Shown here piece after piece: positions 25,852 through 33,390 of a stretch of DNA of 54,210 nt. A program made the translations under genes and the position numbers. Location: assembly GCA_964646425.1 (NCBI GenBank), contig CAZYEI010000004.1, positions 1 through 54,210 on the forward strand, in the 5' to 3' direction. Below the pieces are notes generated by a model that had not been told where the DNA came from, made no database searches, and was given only the letters and a program-made list of their open reading frames with translations. The stretch comes from CAZYEI01 sp964646425. Lineage in GTDB: Bacteria > Bacillota_I > Bacilli_A > RFN20 > JAISJY01. Numbering within the stretch: position 1 is the first letter of the stretch; each line of letters begins with the position of its first letter.

Positions 25852-26592
25852 ATGAAAGTAGGAGACTATGTTACTAGAAAAAAATATAATCATGATATTG
25901 TTTTTTATATATATGAAATAACAAGCGAAGGGATTGTTAAATTAAGTGGTGAAGATGTCCGTTTGTTAGCAGATGCTTTAATAGATGATTTAGTAATCTA
26001 TAACAATGAAGAAAGAAATGAAGATAGTGATAATTTTAATGTAAATATGATTGATGAACAAATTATTGTGGGAAAAGTTTTACATATTGATGGTGATTCA
26101 CGCTATTTACAAAAAAGTCTTAATTTATATAAAAAATATGATGTACCTGCAGTTGGTTATTTTTTAAAAGAAGATGAAATAAAAAAACAAATAACCAATC
26201 TTTTAGTAAAACATAAGCCAGATATTCTTGTTATTACAGGACATGATGCCTATAAAGAAACAAGTAATTTAGAAGAATTTAAAAATTCTAAAAATTTTGT
26301 TGATGCAGTGAAGAATGCTAGAATCTACCAGCCTGATAAAGATGCATTAGTCATTTTTGCTGGAGCTTGTCAATCAAATTATGAGGCACTTATTGAAAGT
26401 GGTGCTAATTTTGCCAGTTCACCAGGAAGAGTAAGTATTAATGTCTTAGATCCTGTTAAAATTGCAATATCTGTAGCAAGAACAAATATTCGTTCGTTTT
26501 TGGATATTGAAAAAATTTTAAATCAAACAACCAATAAAAATAAAGGTATCGGAGGCATTGATACTCGAGGAGTAGCAAGAAAAATATATTAA
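25852..26592 (+). CDS. yabG: YabG-like sporulation-associated cysteine protease
   Basis: YabG processes spore coat and germination proteins in sporulating Bacillota. This 246-residue protein begins with a short SH3-like barrel (MKVGDYVTRKKYNHDIVFYI) and continues with conserved blocks VLHIDGDSRYLQKSL, LVKHKPDILVITGHDAY (catalytic His candidate) and VIFAGACQSNYEALI (catalytic Cys candidate), ending GGIDTRGVARKIY. Bacillus YabG is longer (about 290). It sits after ksgA, as in Bacillus. The last codons and the stop codon are part of the 29-bp repeat that marks the left edge of the integrated element. veg and sspF, which follow in Bacillus, are absent. Confidence 0.85.
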   Translation: MKVGDYVTRKKYNHDIVFYIYEITSEGIVKLSGEDVRLLADALIDDLVIYNNEERNEDSDNFNVNMIDEQIIVGKVLHIDGDSRYLQKSLNLYKKYDVPAVGYFLKEDEIKKQITNLLVKHKPDILVITGHDAYKETSNLEEFKNSKNFVDAVKNARIYQPDKDALVIFAGACQSNYEALIESGANFASSPGRVSINVLDPVKIAISVARTNIRSFLDIEKILNQTTNKNKGIGGIDTRGVARKIY

Positions 26593-26610
26593 AATGAAGA
26601 AAAAAAGTTG
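26582..26610 (+). repeat. Left copy of the 29-bp direct repeat (attL candidate)
   Basis: Starts AAATATATTAAAATGAAG and ends AAAAAAAGTTG. Identical to 39175-39203. It contains the last two codons and the stop codon of yabG, so insertion leaves yabG intact. Confidence 0.88.
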
Positions 26611-26709
26611 AAGAATTGTCAAGGACATTTCAAAAAAAATTTAAAAAAATATTTATTTCTTTATTTAGCAGTTCTAAAATCATTGTTTTTTAGAAAATTG
26701 ACTATTTGT

Positions 26710-26770
26710 AAGCATAGAAAAATCTATGATAGTACTTTTGATACTAGCATTTAATTTCTATGCTTTTTTT
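26710..26770 (+). terminator. Terminator hairpin at the left end of the element
   Basis: AAGCATAGAAA pairs with TTTCTATGCTT, with an inner stem ATGATAGTA / TACTAGCAT (one mismatch), followed by seven T on +. It would stop transcription coming from yabG before it meets the convergent transposase gene. TCTATGATAG inside it (26723-26732) recurs in the large hairpin at 27799-27873. Confidence 0.75.
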
Positions 26771-26774
26771 AAAT

Positions 26775-27752
26775 TTATTCTTTGATTTTGATTAAATCCA
26801 TTAATTCTTTTCTTTTTTCAAGAGGAGTTAACCATACAACTTTATTATTAATTTTGCTTTTTAACGATGATGAACAAATATTATTAGAACGTTTTATGTA
26901 TGCTTTCATTTGTTTGTTTAAATCATCTAATGAGAAAAATTTTAAGTACTTATAAAATCGTTCATTGTCGTTTCTATGGCTTCGTTCAACTTTTCCATTA
27001 TGTCTTGGAGTTCTAGGTTTGATTAATTTATGAATGATTTTTAATTTATTGCATAGTAAATCAAATTCGTGCATTTTATCAGTTCCCTTTAAAAACGTAA
27101 ATTCTGCTCCATTGTCAGTTTGAATCATTTTAGGAGTATAGCCAAAATAAATGATAGCACGCTTTACAAAATCACAAGTTGCACGTGCAGTATGTTCATC
27201 GTAAGCATAAATGAATCGTTCTCGTGTTGCTTCATCAATTATTGTGTATTGATAAAATCTTTTATCAAATAATTTTCCTGTAGCTTTACATTCATTTGGA
27301 ACGAATTTTACATCTAATTGCATTTTTTCTCCCAGTAGCAAAGGAGTGTCATATTTTTTAGGAACATAGCGATTTAATTTTCTCACTTGTTCATAGAATC
27401 CTCGTTTTTTCAAGAAGCGATAGAGCGATACAGGATTTCTTGAATATGCATAATTAATTCGTAGTTTTGAATAAAGTTCATTTAAACCAATATTTGGATT
27501 TCTTTTTATAAGGTTTTGAATATTTTCAATTTCTTCATCAGTATGTGCTTTTGGATTCTTTGTATGTGGAATGTGAGAACCATTCTCTAAACTTTCTAAT
27601 GTTCCATCATAAAGTTTTTTCCAACGATATAATGAGCGAATAGAACAATGATATCTATGTGACACAAATTCGTATGAATTGTTTTTCAACATTTTGATAG
27701 CATTTAATTTTTCTTTTGCTGAGTATGGATTGTTAAAGCGATATGTTTTCAT
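26775..27752 (-). CDS. DDE transposase/integrase (rve domain), IS481/IS3-like
   Basis: A 325-residue transposase, apparently complete. An N-terminal helix-turn-helix (SAKEKLNAIKMLKNN ... YHCSIRSLYRWKKLYDG, about 11-50) and a second HTH-like segment (about 70-125) precede the catalytic core. The DDE triad is D147 (in KMQLDVKFVP), D213 (in QTDNGAEF) and E256 (in HNGKVERSHR), all intact. The family name is by resemblance only. A good Shine-Dalgarno (GAAAGGAAAA) precedes ATG 27752. It is the only recombinase-like gene of the element, but transposases of this kind normally make short target duplications, not 29 bp. Confidence 0.9.
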   Translation of the reverse strand: MKTYRFNNPYSAKEKLNAIKMLKNNSYEFVSHRYHCSIRSLYRWKKLYDGTLESLENGSHIPHTKNPKAHTDEEIENIQNLIKRNPNIGLNELYSKLRINYAYSRNPVSLYRFLKKRGFYEQVRKLNRYVPKKYDTPLLLGEKMQLDVKFVPNECKATGKLFDKRFYQYTIIDEATRERFIYAYDEHTARATCDFVKRAIIYFGYTPKMIQTDNGAEFTFLKGTDKMHEFDLLCNKLKIIHKLIKPRTPRHNGKVERSHRNDNERFYKYLKFFSLDDLNKQMKAYIKRSNNICSSSLKSKINNKVVWLTPLEKRKELMDLIKIKE

Positions 27753-27798
27753 AATATTTTTTTCCTTTCAATTGTTTATTTTAAAATAAATGCGTGTT

Positions 27799-27873
27799 AG
27801 ACATCCTATCATAGACTATATAACAAGAACGCACGCGCTTGCGCGCGAGCGTTTAGTCTATGATAGGATGTCT
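27799..27873. repeat. Perfect 20-bp inverted repeat with a GC-rich inner stem
   Basis: Arms AGACATCCTATCATAGACTA (27799-27818) and its exact complement (27854-27873) enclose a 35-nt loop. The loop holds a second stem at 27829-27852 (ACGCACGCGC against GCGCGAGCGT), which is nearly all G and C in otherwise very AT-rich DNA. Size (75 nt) and form recall the packaging signal or origin hairpins of filamentous phages. Confidence 0.9.
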
Positions 27874-27915
27874 TTTCTCTTCTATTCTTCTGCTTGTATA
27901 TGTTAGATTGGAAAA

Positions 27916-27957
27916 AACTTGTAATCACTCTGCCGTTTGATTACAAGTTTTTTTTTT
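27916..27957. terminator. Terminator hairpin in the phage intergenic region
   Basis: A 12-bp stem AACTTGTAATCA / TGATTACAAGTT followed by nine T on +, with a run of A on the left, so it can act in both directions. No gene reads directly into it. Confidence 0.8.
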
Positions 27958-28007
27958 ATTTACTCAAGTATACAATTCAATTATTTTATTTGCAATAAAA
28001 ATTCAGT

Positions 28008-28025
28008 TTGACATTTTGTTGTCAA
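28008..28025. repeat. Palindrome copy 1 of TTGACA-N6-TGTCAA
   Basis: TTGACATTTTGTTGTCAA in the gene-free region. No TATAAT lies at promoter distance on either strand, so it is not simply a -35 box. Confidence 0.75.
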
Positions 28026-28167
28026 TTTTCTTGAACGTTAGTTTTGAAGCGTATTTTTTCTATGTTTAGTTCTTTTGAAGTGTAGTGGTCGATGTTAGAA
28101 AGTTGTATCCATTTTAATCCTTTGGATTAAAACCGTTAGCCAATTATAGCGCTATAAGCGATTCTTT

Positions 28168-28311
28168 TTGTTTTTGAAAATTTTATACGCGAAAGAATAT
28201 CGATTTTTTGAAATTTGTAAAATGTTGCCCTACGGCGTATCGTACCTTGCCATTTTACAAATTTCAAAAAACCGCTATCTCAAGGAGGGCGTAAAAATTT
28301 TCAAAAAACAA
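28168..28311. repeat. Large 144-nt imperfect hairpin
   Basis: Inner arms 28204-28224 and 28251-28271 are perfect 21-bp complements (TTTTTTGAAATTTGTAAAAT plus G). Outer arms 28168-28190 and 28289-28311 pair over about 20 of 23 positions. The 26-base apical loop, TTGCCCTACGGCGTATCGTA then CCTTGC, is GC-rich and contains TACG-N6-CGTA. A candidate double- or single-strand origin, or packaging signal. Confidence 0.85.
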
Positions 28312-28414
28312 AAAAAATGTTGTTGTGTACCATCTGCTTGCATACAACTTCTCACGTTTTGATGGTTTTTACAAAAGTTTCAATACATAGAAAAAAAAAG
28401 AGGAGGTAATCAGT

Positions 28415-28819
28415 ATGAAACAAGAAAAAATTAAAGTTGTTATTTTAGACGCATTAAAGGGAGAACATAGTTTTAAAACAATTGATAATAATTTACATTC
28501 ATTTTATCAATTATTAAATTGTGACACTATCGAGGTTGTCGAACGCAAAATCAATGGAGCATATTATGATATTATTCTAGATGAAGAATTTTTATTAAAA
28601 GTTGATAATGGCGAAGATTTAAAACCTTCTATTGCAGTTTTTAAAAACAAAAACGAATTGTCAGAACTCCACTTTGGAAATGCTTTTATTTGTAAACATA
28701 ACGATGATGGCGACTTTGAAAGTTTAAATAATAATGAAGCTTATCAAATTTTAAAAACAATTGTTGTTATTTGTGATAATGATGGAAATAAATTTATTTG
28801 TATAAAAGCAACATATTAA
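28415..28819 (+). CDS. DUF3846-like protein
   Basis: A 134-residue soluble protein. The pattern KVVILDALKG ... TIDNNLHSFYQLLNCDTIEVVERKI at the N-terminus and LHFGNAFICKHNDDGDFESLNNNEAYQI in the C-terminal half resembles DUF3846 proteins of Bacillota plasmids, phages and conjugative elements, whose function is unknown. A very good Shine-Dalgarno (AGAGGAGGTAATC) precedes the ATG. It is co-transcribed with the SprT-like gene 14 bases downstream. Confidence 0.7.
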   Translation: MKQEKIKVVILDALKGEHSFKTIDNNLHSFYQLLNCDTIEVVERKINGAYYDIILDEEFLLKVDNGEDLKPSIAVFKNKNELSELHFGNAFICKHNDDGDFESLNNNEAYQILKTIVVICDNDGNKFICIKATY

Positions 28820-28833
28820 AAGGGGGAAATATT

Positions 28834-29469
28834 ATGAAAAACATAACTTCAAATTCTAGTAAAGAATTAATAATTCTTGAAAATGCTGTTAATTACTTAA
28901 ATGAAAAACTTTTTGACAATAAGTTGTCAAAAATTAAAGTTACCATTCAAAAAGACACAAATAAAAATAAAACTTATGGTTGGGCTTGCTATCAAAGTTG
29001 GAGTGATGGAAAAAATCTTATAAATGAATTAAATATAACAGCTAATTCATTAAAAAGACCATTTAAAGAAATTTGGGTAACATTAGTACATGAATTAATT
29101 CATTTATACGGAAATGATAACGGAATCCAAACTACTTCAAGACAAGGAAGATATCACAATAAAGAATTTAAAAAGCTATGTGATAAATTCTATTTAATAA
29201 CTGAAAAAAATGAAAGTATTGGTTATACAACGCCACATTGCAAACTATTAAAAGAGCAACAAGAACTTTACAAAGATTTCACTAAAAAAAATAAAAATAT
29301 TAATACTTTATTTAAATTTCAAAGACTATCATTTGAAAAAGAAAGCGCCAAAAAAGAAAAAACAACAAGTCAATATATTTGTCCGGATTGTGGAACAAAA
29401 TTTACAGCTAAAAAGGGGCTAAACATTATATGTGGTGTATGTGATATTCCATTTGAAGAACAAGAATAA
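28834..29469 (+). CDS. SprT-like zinc metallopeptidase-fold protein
   Basis: A 211-residue protein with the zinc-binding motif VHELIHLYGN (HExxH, about residues 85-94) and a downstream YHNKEFKKLC segment giving the third ligand candidate, as in SprT-like proteins. A C-terminal zinc ribbon, CPDCGTKF ... IICGVCD, completes it. SprT-like genes are common on mobile elements of Bacillota; the substrate is unknown. The start at 28834 is supported by AAAGGGGGAAATATT; an in-frame start at 28798 would overlap the previous gene. A TTGACA-N6-TGTCAA palindrome (28913-28930) lies within its 5' part. Confidence 0.85.
   Translation: MKNITSNSSKELIILENAVNYLNEKLFDNKLSKIKVTIQKDTNKNKTYGWACYQSWSDGKNLINELNITANSLKRPFKEIWVTLVHELIHLYGNDNGIQTTSRQGRYHNKEFKKLCDKFYLITEKNESIGYTTPHCKLLKEQQELYKDFTKKNKNINTLFKFQRLSFEKESAKKEKTTSQYICPDCGTKFTAKKGLNIICGVCDIPFEEQE
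28913..28930. repeat. Palindrome copy 2 of TTGACA-N6-TGTCAA
   Basis: TTGACAATAAGTTGTCAA inside the SprT-like coding region. Confidence 0.7.
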
Positions 29470-29476
29470 ATAATAA

Positions 29477-29506
29477 AAAAAGTACTCAAAAAAAAGAGTA
29501 CTTTTT
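29477..29506 (+). terminator. Terminator after the SprT-like gene
   Basis: The stem AAAAGTACTC / GAGTACTTTT with an A-rich loop, followed by T. Confidence 0.85.
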
Positions 29507-29580
29507 ATTTGCCAATAAAGCGCCTTTTAATTGTTACACCCTACTATTTTTTTGTAAAAATAGACCAACAACGTAAAAGG

Positions 29581-29624
29581 AAGAGAGGGAAAACACACCC
29601 TAACCACGTTTTCTTTCCTCTCTT
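29581..29624 (-). terminator. Terminator after the replication initiator gene
   Basis: On the - strand AAGAGAGG-AAA-GAAAAC pairs with GTTTTCCCTCTCTT across a 13-nt loop and is followed by CCTTTT. It abuts the rep stop codon. A smaller hairpin CTATTTTT / AAAAATAG lies at about 29542-29561. Confidence 0.7.
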
Positions 29625-30743
29625 TTAAGCGGCTATTTGTTTTAAGTTTAATTCTTTATCAACAAATATTGAATTATCTATAAAATTATCACTTAGGATA
29701 TAATAAGGGCTTTCTTCTGATAATTTACATATTTTGTATTTTTCAAATTCGACAACAGCAAAATCATAATCTTTTAGTCCACGTGAATATATAATTTTAT
29801 CATTACTTTTAGTTATATACTTAATTATATAATCTAGTTCTCTGCTAAATGTTTCACTCGATTTATTGTTGATTTTTTCAAAATCATTTCTGCCAAATTT
29901 ATTTTCAAAATAACTATTAATATATATTTTATCTATCGTTTTTGTTTCTTTGTTGAATCTTTTTTCATCTCTAAAAATTCCTATTTCTTTATTAGTTGGA
30001 ATATTTATAAAACAATGAAAATGTAATCTTTCATTTTTAGTTCCTTTTTCCCAAACTCCCATATAATTCCAATTATTTCTAGTATGCAAATCTTGCAATT
30101 TTTTTGTTAATTTCTTTTTGAAGAGTTCTTCTATTTTTTCTTTATTTTCTTCTATATATTTTAATCCTTTTTCCCATTTTCTATCACAATTTCCATCATC
30201 TATTTTCCATTTTTCCTTAGTTGAAAGTTCATACATTATCACATTATCATAAGTAAATGTAACAAAGTAATTCCAATCGTTTGAATATGCTTTGTTTTTA
30301 AAACGTCTTCTTCTTGCTACTACATTCTCTTTTATTGCATTTAAACGATATTTAATGTAATTCTCGAGATTTTCTTTAATCGCAGGAATATTTGATATCT
30401 TTTCCATCAATTCAACATCATTAATCAATGTATCATTAATTATTTTTACTATATCTTCTTTTTTTAGTTCTTCATTTTCACTTAAATTCAAATAAATTAA
30501 TAATATTTCATTATTCAATTTTTCAATTATTTCTCTTTTACTTTTTCCTTTTCTTCCATCACCAAATTTTTCTTTTGCCCATAAATTATAAAAATATTCT
30601 TTTTTATTTAATCCATCTAAACGTTCATCGTTATTATTCATTTGTATTATTTCATTTGCAAAATAATATTTATTTTTGTTTATATAAGGGCTTGCCAAAT
30701 AGCAGTTTCCATCATATTTTATCTTGCATAATTCAAATGCCAC
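29625..30743 (-). CDS. HUH-type rolling-circle replication initiator (Rep)
   Basis: Nicks one strand at the origin and drives rolling-circle replication of a circular genome. Motif 1 WNYFVTFTYDN is at about residue 158-168, the metal-binding HUH motif LHFHCFINIP at about 239-248 and the catalytic-Tyr motif LDYIIKYITKS (two Tyr three residues apart) at about 301-311. The motif series resembles initiators of inoviruses and microviruses. I start at GTG 30743 (372 residues): GGAGGT lies 8-9 bases upstream, inside the longer frame that opens at TTG 30773. A TTGACA-N6-TGTCAA palindrome (30767-30784) sits in its leader. Followed by its own terminator. Confidence 0.9.
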   Translation of the reverse strand: MAFELCKIKYDGNCYLASPYINKNKYYFANEIIQMNNNDERLDGLNKKEYFYNLWAKEKFGDGRKGKSKREIIEKLNNEILLIYLNLSENEELKKEDIVKIINDTLINDVELMEKISNIPAIKENLENYIKYRLNAIKENVVARRRRFKNKAYSNDWNYFVTFTYDNVIMYELSTKEKWKIDDGNCDRKWEKGLKYIEENKEKIEELFKKKLTKKLQDLHTRNNWNYMGVWEKGTKNERLHFHCFINIPTNKEIGIFRDEKRFNKETKTIDKIYINSYFENKFGRNDFEKINNKSSETFSRELDYIIKYITKSNDKIIYSRGLKDYDFAVVEFEKYKICKLSEESPYYILSDNFIDNSIFVDKELNLKQIAA

Positions 30744-30766
30744 TTTTGTTTTACCTCCACATTTTT

Positions 30767-30784
30767 TTGACAATTAATTGTCAA
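30767..30784. repeat. Palindrome copy 3 of TTGACA-N6-TGTCAA, in the rep leader
   Basis: TTGACAATTAATTGTCAA, fully symmetrical over all 18 bases. It lies between the stop codon of the upstream gene (30785) and the rep Shine-Dalgarno, about 24 bases before the rep start codon. Confidence 0.85.
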
Positions 30785-31225
30785 TTAATAACTATATCTT
30801 TTTATTGAATATTCTCTATTTTCTGCTTTTTCTCTTTCATATTTTTCTAATCTACGTTTATTTTCTTCTAGCACATTTAAAAATAATATACATTCATTTA
30901 TTAAAGTTTTATAATCTTCGAAAGTTTCTATTTGTGTAACTCTTTTATTATAAGCGTAAATTGTAAATTCATATTCTATTAAATTATGAGTTGCTTTTAG
31001 TTTTCTTTGAGTAATTAATTTTAAAGCATATTCAATTAATTTAAAACTCGGTTCTTCTAAATATTCCACAATGTAAAAATAAAGTATATTAATAAAAATA
31101 TCGCTATTATATTGTTTTGTAACTATACTATCACTCTTGGTTATTTTTATTGTCATATCAAAATTTTTAAAAAATAGTGAATGATAATTATACATATTAT
31201 ATGCAAATTTATTTTCTAATCCCAT
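30785..31225 (-). CDS. Hypothetical protein of the phage-like element
   Basis: A 146-residue soluble protein that I do not recognise. It has alternating helical segments with many Tyr, Ile and Asn (ILYFYIVEYLEEPSFKLIEYALKLI) and a basic, Arg/Lys/Glu-rich C-terminus (NKRRLEKYEREKAENREYSIKRYSY split), probably a helix. Good Shine-Dalgarno (AAAGGAAGAATAAAA). It lies between the ATPase (2 bases) and rep genes in one - strand operon, so a replication or assembly accessory role is possible but not shown. Confidence 0.7.
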   Translation of the reverse strand: MGLENKFAYNMYNYHSLFFKNFDMTIKITKSDSIVTKQYNSDIFINILYFYIVEYLEEPSFKLIEYALKLITQRKLKATHNLIEYEFTIYAYNKRVTQIETFEDYKTLINECILFLNVLEENKRRLEKYEREKAENREYSIKRYSY

Positions 31226-31227
31226 TT

Positions 31228-33390
31228 TTATTCTTCCTTTCCAATTAATAAATCAATAAAATATGAATGTTGCATTTTTAATTCATCAATAGTTGCTTTA
31301 TTACTTGTATATGTTTCTCTATCCTTAAATCCTACCTTTGCTTTTAAATATTTATTTTCTCTAGCGTTAGAATAGCAGTCAGTAGAATATCTATCACAAT
31401 AAGCTTTTTTCTTCATAATAAAATATTTATCTTCACGTACAACTTTTGAAGTGTCGCTTGAATATTTTTTCTCGATTTCTCTAGTATAATAATCAAAGGT
31501 ATTTTCATATTTTTCTAAATATCTATTACAACAGCTTGCTATTGTTCCAAGTGTTAACATTATTAATGTTTTATCGCAACGATTATTTCTGTATTTCAAA
31601 TAAAAGTTTCTATATCGCGCAATTATAAATTCACAAAGTATTGGCTCAATCCACCATAAAGGCATAGCAGATTTCCATTCTTTTTCTGAACTTTTTAAAT
31701 TTAAAACATATTCATTTACTTCTCGTGAACCACTATCAACATCATTAGAACGTTGCATTGTTGAAAAACGAGCAAAAAAGCACCTATGGCGTATTGTACA
31801 AAAGTGTCTAACCATTTTTAAAAAATCATTATAACCATCATTTAATTGATTGGCAGTTTCACTATTATAATCTAAATGTCTTGTAGTCAATTGATTTCTG
31901 CGTTCTTTATCATTTTCATCTTCAACTACAACGCAACCATCTATTATATTTGCGTTTGGATTATCTTTTATAATTTTCTTGCCTAATCTAAAAGCGTCAT
32001 AATCAATTATCTTGGCATACATTGATGAATCATTAATATCACGATAATCACGTTTAAAGTAGTCATAACCATATAAAGGAAATTTTCCATCGTATTCATC
32101 AATATCGTGTCTTATGGCATAATTAGACATCGACAAAGCACCACTCAAAGCGTAAACAAAATATGCTCTTGCATAGTCACTTAAGGCATCAAAAATATAC
32201 TCATTTTTCAACTCATCATAATGATACATTTTTAAGTGTTTATAATCATAACCAAATATTTTTTCAATGCTTGGATTCTTCAAAAATCGTTTCTTTTTAT
32301 TTCTCATCCAATATTTTATTTGAACCTGATTTTTTATATTTCCAAATTCTACTGCAGTTATTAATTCAGTTTCTAAAGCATAATAATCAAAGTTTGGAAA
32401 GCGTAAATATATTTCAAACAATATATCAAGTGCTTGAGAACGGAGCATTTCTTCCTTTGAAATAGTCATATCAGTTGCAGTTAATGTTTTATCGCTTCCT
32501 GGTGTTCCATCAATTAATGTAGTTACTCCTAACGAACTTATAAAGCCTTTATTATATTTTTCTAAATACATTAATTTCTTATAACCGATTTTTCTTCTTA
32601 TCAAGCACAACAAGAAATAATTTATTACTATAAAACCAAAGGTTGATATATGTTTTAATATTGGGAATAAATCACAGATTAACATTATAACTTCTTTATA
32701 AATTGTTACTATTTTAAAACTAGCAACAAAGTAAAAATAAAAGCCGATAAAGTCTAATACAATATTAACTCCACGACACAATACAATTACTTCTACAACC
32801 AAGATTATTAAATAATATCTATTTTCTTTGATAAAATTAGTAAATTTATTTATTATCTTTTTAAACGGATACATAATTTTATCATTAATTATAATCGCTA
32901 TTTTATAAGGTTTTGTTTCATCAAAATTTGTTTTTTTATTTTCATGCAAAAATTTATATTTTAATAATTTATAAAATGGTACAGCTAATAAAGCAATCAT
33001 TATAATTCTTAACCAAAAAATTATATCTATTAATAATTTTTCTATATAATCCAACCATATATCACCATTTATTGGCATAGCAAAATATGAAGTAATTTGT
33101 TCAACAAACAATTCATAATTTTTAGGCACAATTTCTAATGTTTTTCCAACTTCATATAAATTTTCAAATAAGAAATCATATGATTGAATGCTATCAGATG
33201 TTTCTTTATCAAATATTGTTAAGAAATAATATCGCACATTATCTGCAAAGCATTTCATTGAAATTATAATTCTATCTATAAGAGCATTACTATTGATTAA
33301 GATTAAGACAAAAGGAATTATTAATGTTATTATACATATTATATGAAAAGTCTTAAAATGAACGTTTTTTAACCTTTTTATCAGTTTCAT
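31228..33390 (-). CDS. Zot-like membrane ATPase, phage assembly (altered Walker A)
   Basis: Candidate for the inner-membrane ATPase (pI/Zot) that drives filamentous phage assembly and secretion. The 720 residues start with several TM segments (about 16-33, 118-140, 192-215, 240-265), then a P-loop NTPase domain beginning VTTLIDGTPGSDKTLTATD. The loop GTPGSDKT (295-302) has Asp300 where the invariant Gly of GxxGxGKT belongs. Further family-like features are the region FVYALSGALSMSNYAIRHD and IVIDYDAFRLGKK-type strand (DYDAFRLGKK), a Walker B candidate around NIIDGCVVVEDEND, and a long charged C-terminal domain. Classical Zot is 300-400 residues; Gram-positive inovirus-like versions are longer. 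The 5' end overlaps the upstream small gene by 38 bases. Confidence 0.75.
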   Translation of the reverse strand: MKLIKRLKNVHFKTFHIICIITLIIPFVLILINSNALIDRIIISMKCFADNVRYYFLTIFDKETSDSIQSYDFLFENLYEVGKTLEIVPKNYELFVEQITSYFAMPINGDIWLDYIEKLLIDIIFWLRIIMIALLAVPFYKLLKYKFLHENKKTNFDETKPYKIAIIINDKIMYPFKKIINKFTNFIKENRYYLIILVVEVIVLCRGVNIVLDFIGFYFYFVASFKIVTIYKEVIMLICDLFPILKHISTFGFIVINYFLLCLIRRKIGYKKLMYLEKYNKGFISSLGVTTLIDGTPGSDKTLTATDMTISKEEMLRSQALDILFEIYLRFPNFDYYALETELITAVEFGNIKNQVQIKYWMRNKKKRFLKNPSIEKIFGYDYKHLKMYHYDELKNEYIFDALSDYARAYFVYALSGALSMSNYAIRHDIDEYDGKFPLYGYDYFKRDYRDINDSSMYAKIIDYDAFRLGKKIIKDNPNANIIDGCVVVEDENDKERRNQLTTRHLDYNSETANQLNDGYNDFLKMVRHFCTIRHRCFFARFSTMQRSNDVDSGSREVNEYVLNLKSSEKEWKSAMPLWWIEPILCEFIIARYRNFYLKYRNNRCDKTLIMLTLGTIASCCNRYLEKYENTFDYYTREIEKKYSSDTSKVVREDKYFIMKKKAYCDRYSTDCYSNARENKYLKAKVGFKDRETYTSNKATIDELKMQHSYFIDLLIGKEE

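Larger units (their letters stand above)
26617..27803 (-). mobile_element. Possible insertion sequence carrying the DDE transposase
   Basis: The transposase gene is flanked by loosely similar inverted ends: TGTCAAGGACATTTC reading inwards from 26617 and TGTCTAACACGCATTT reading inwards (on -) from 27803. That would give a 1.19-kb IS of normal size starting with TGT, as in IS481/IS3 relatives. No target-site duplication is visible (GAAGAAT against TCCTATC), and the right end falls inside a perfect 20-bp hairpin arm, so the borders are uncertain. The alternative is that the transposase is an integral phage gene, as in Spiroplasma plectroviruses. Confidence 0.35.
27874..28414. other. Gene-free region with palindromes, likely phage origin/packaging region
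   Basis: No credible gene in this 540-base stretch. It holds a bidirectional terminator (27916-27957), one TTGACA-N6-TGTCAA palindrome (28008-28025), a tandem-like pair GTTAGTTTTGAAGCGTA / GTTTAGTTCTTTTGAAGTGTA (near 28037-28087), a hairpin TTTTAATCC-TTT-GGATTAAAA (28112-28132), a perfect 14-bp palindrome TTATAGCGCTATAA (28144-28157) and a 144-nt hairpin (28168-28311). The density of symmetrical elements fits the intergenic region of a rolling-circle phage. A small open frame at 28168-28362 is just the hairpin read as codons. Confidence 0.7.

Noticed and set aside
26582..26610. The 29-bp repeat as a chromosomal dif site
   Set aside because: Lacks the inverted 11-bp arms and the conserved TTATGTAAA-type half of known dif sites, and it is close to oriC, not to the terminus.
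28168..28362. Open reading frame of 64 codons on + in the gene-free phage region
   Set aside because: It is the large hairpin read as codons (arms translate to mirrored peptides), has no Shine-Dalgarno and no sensible composition.
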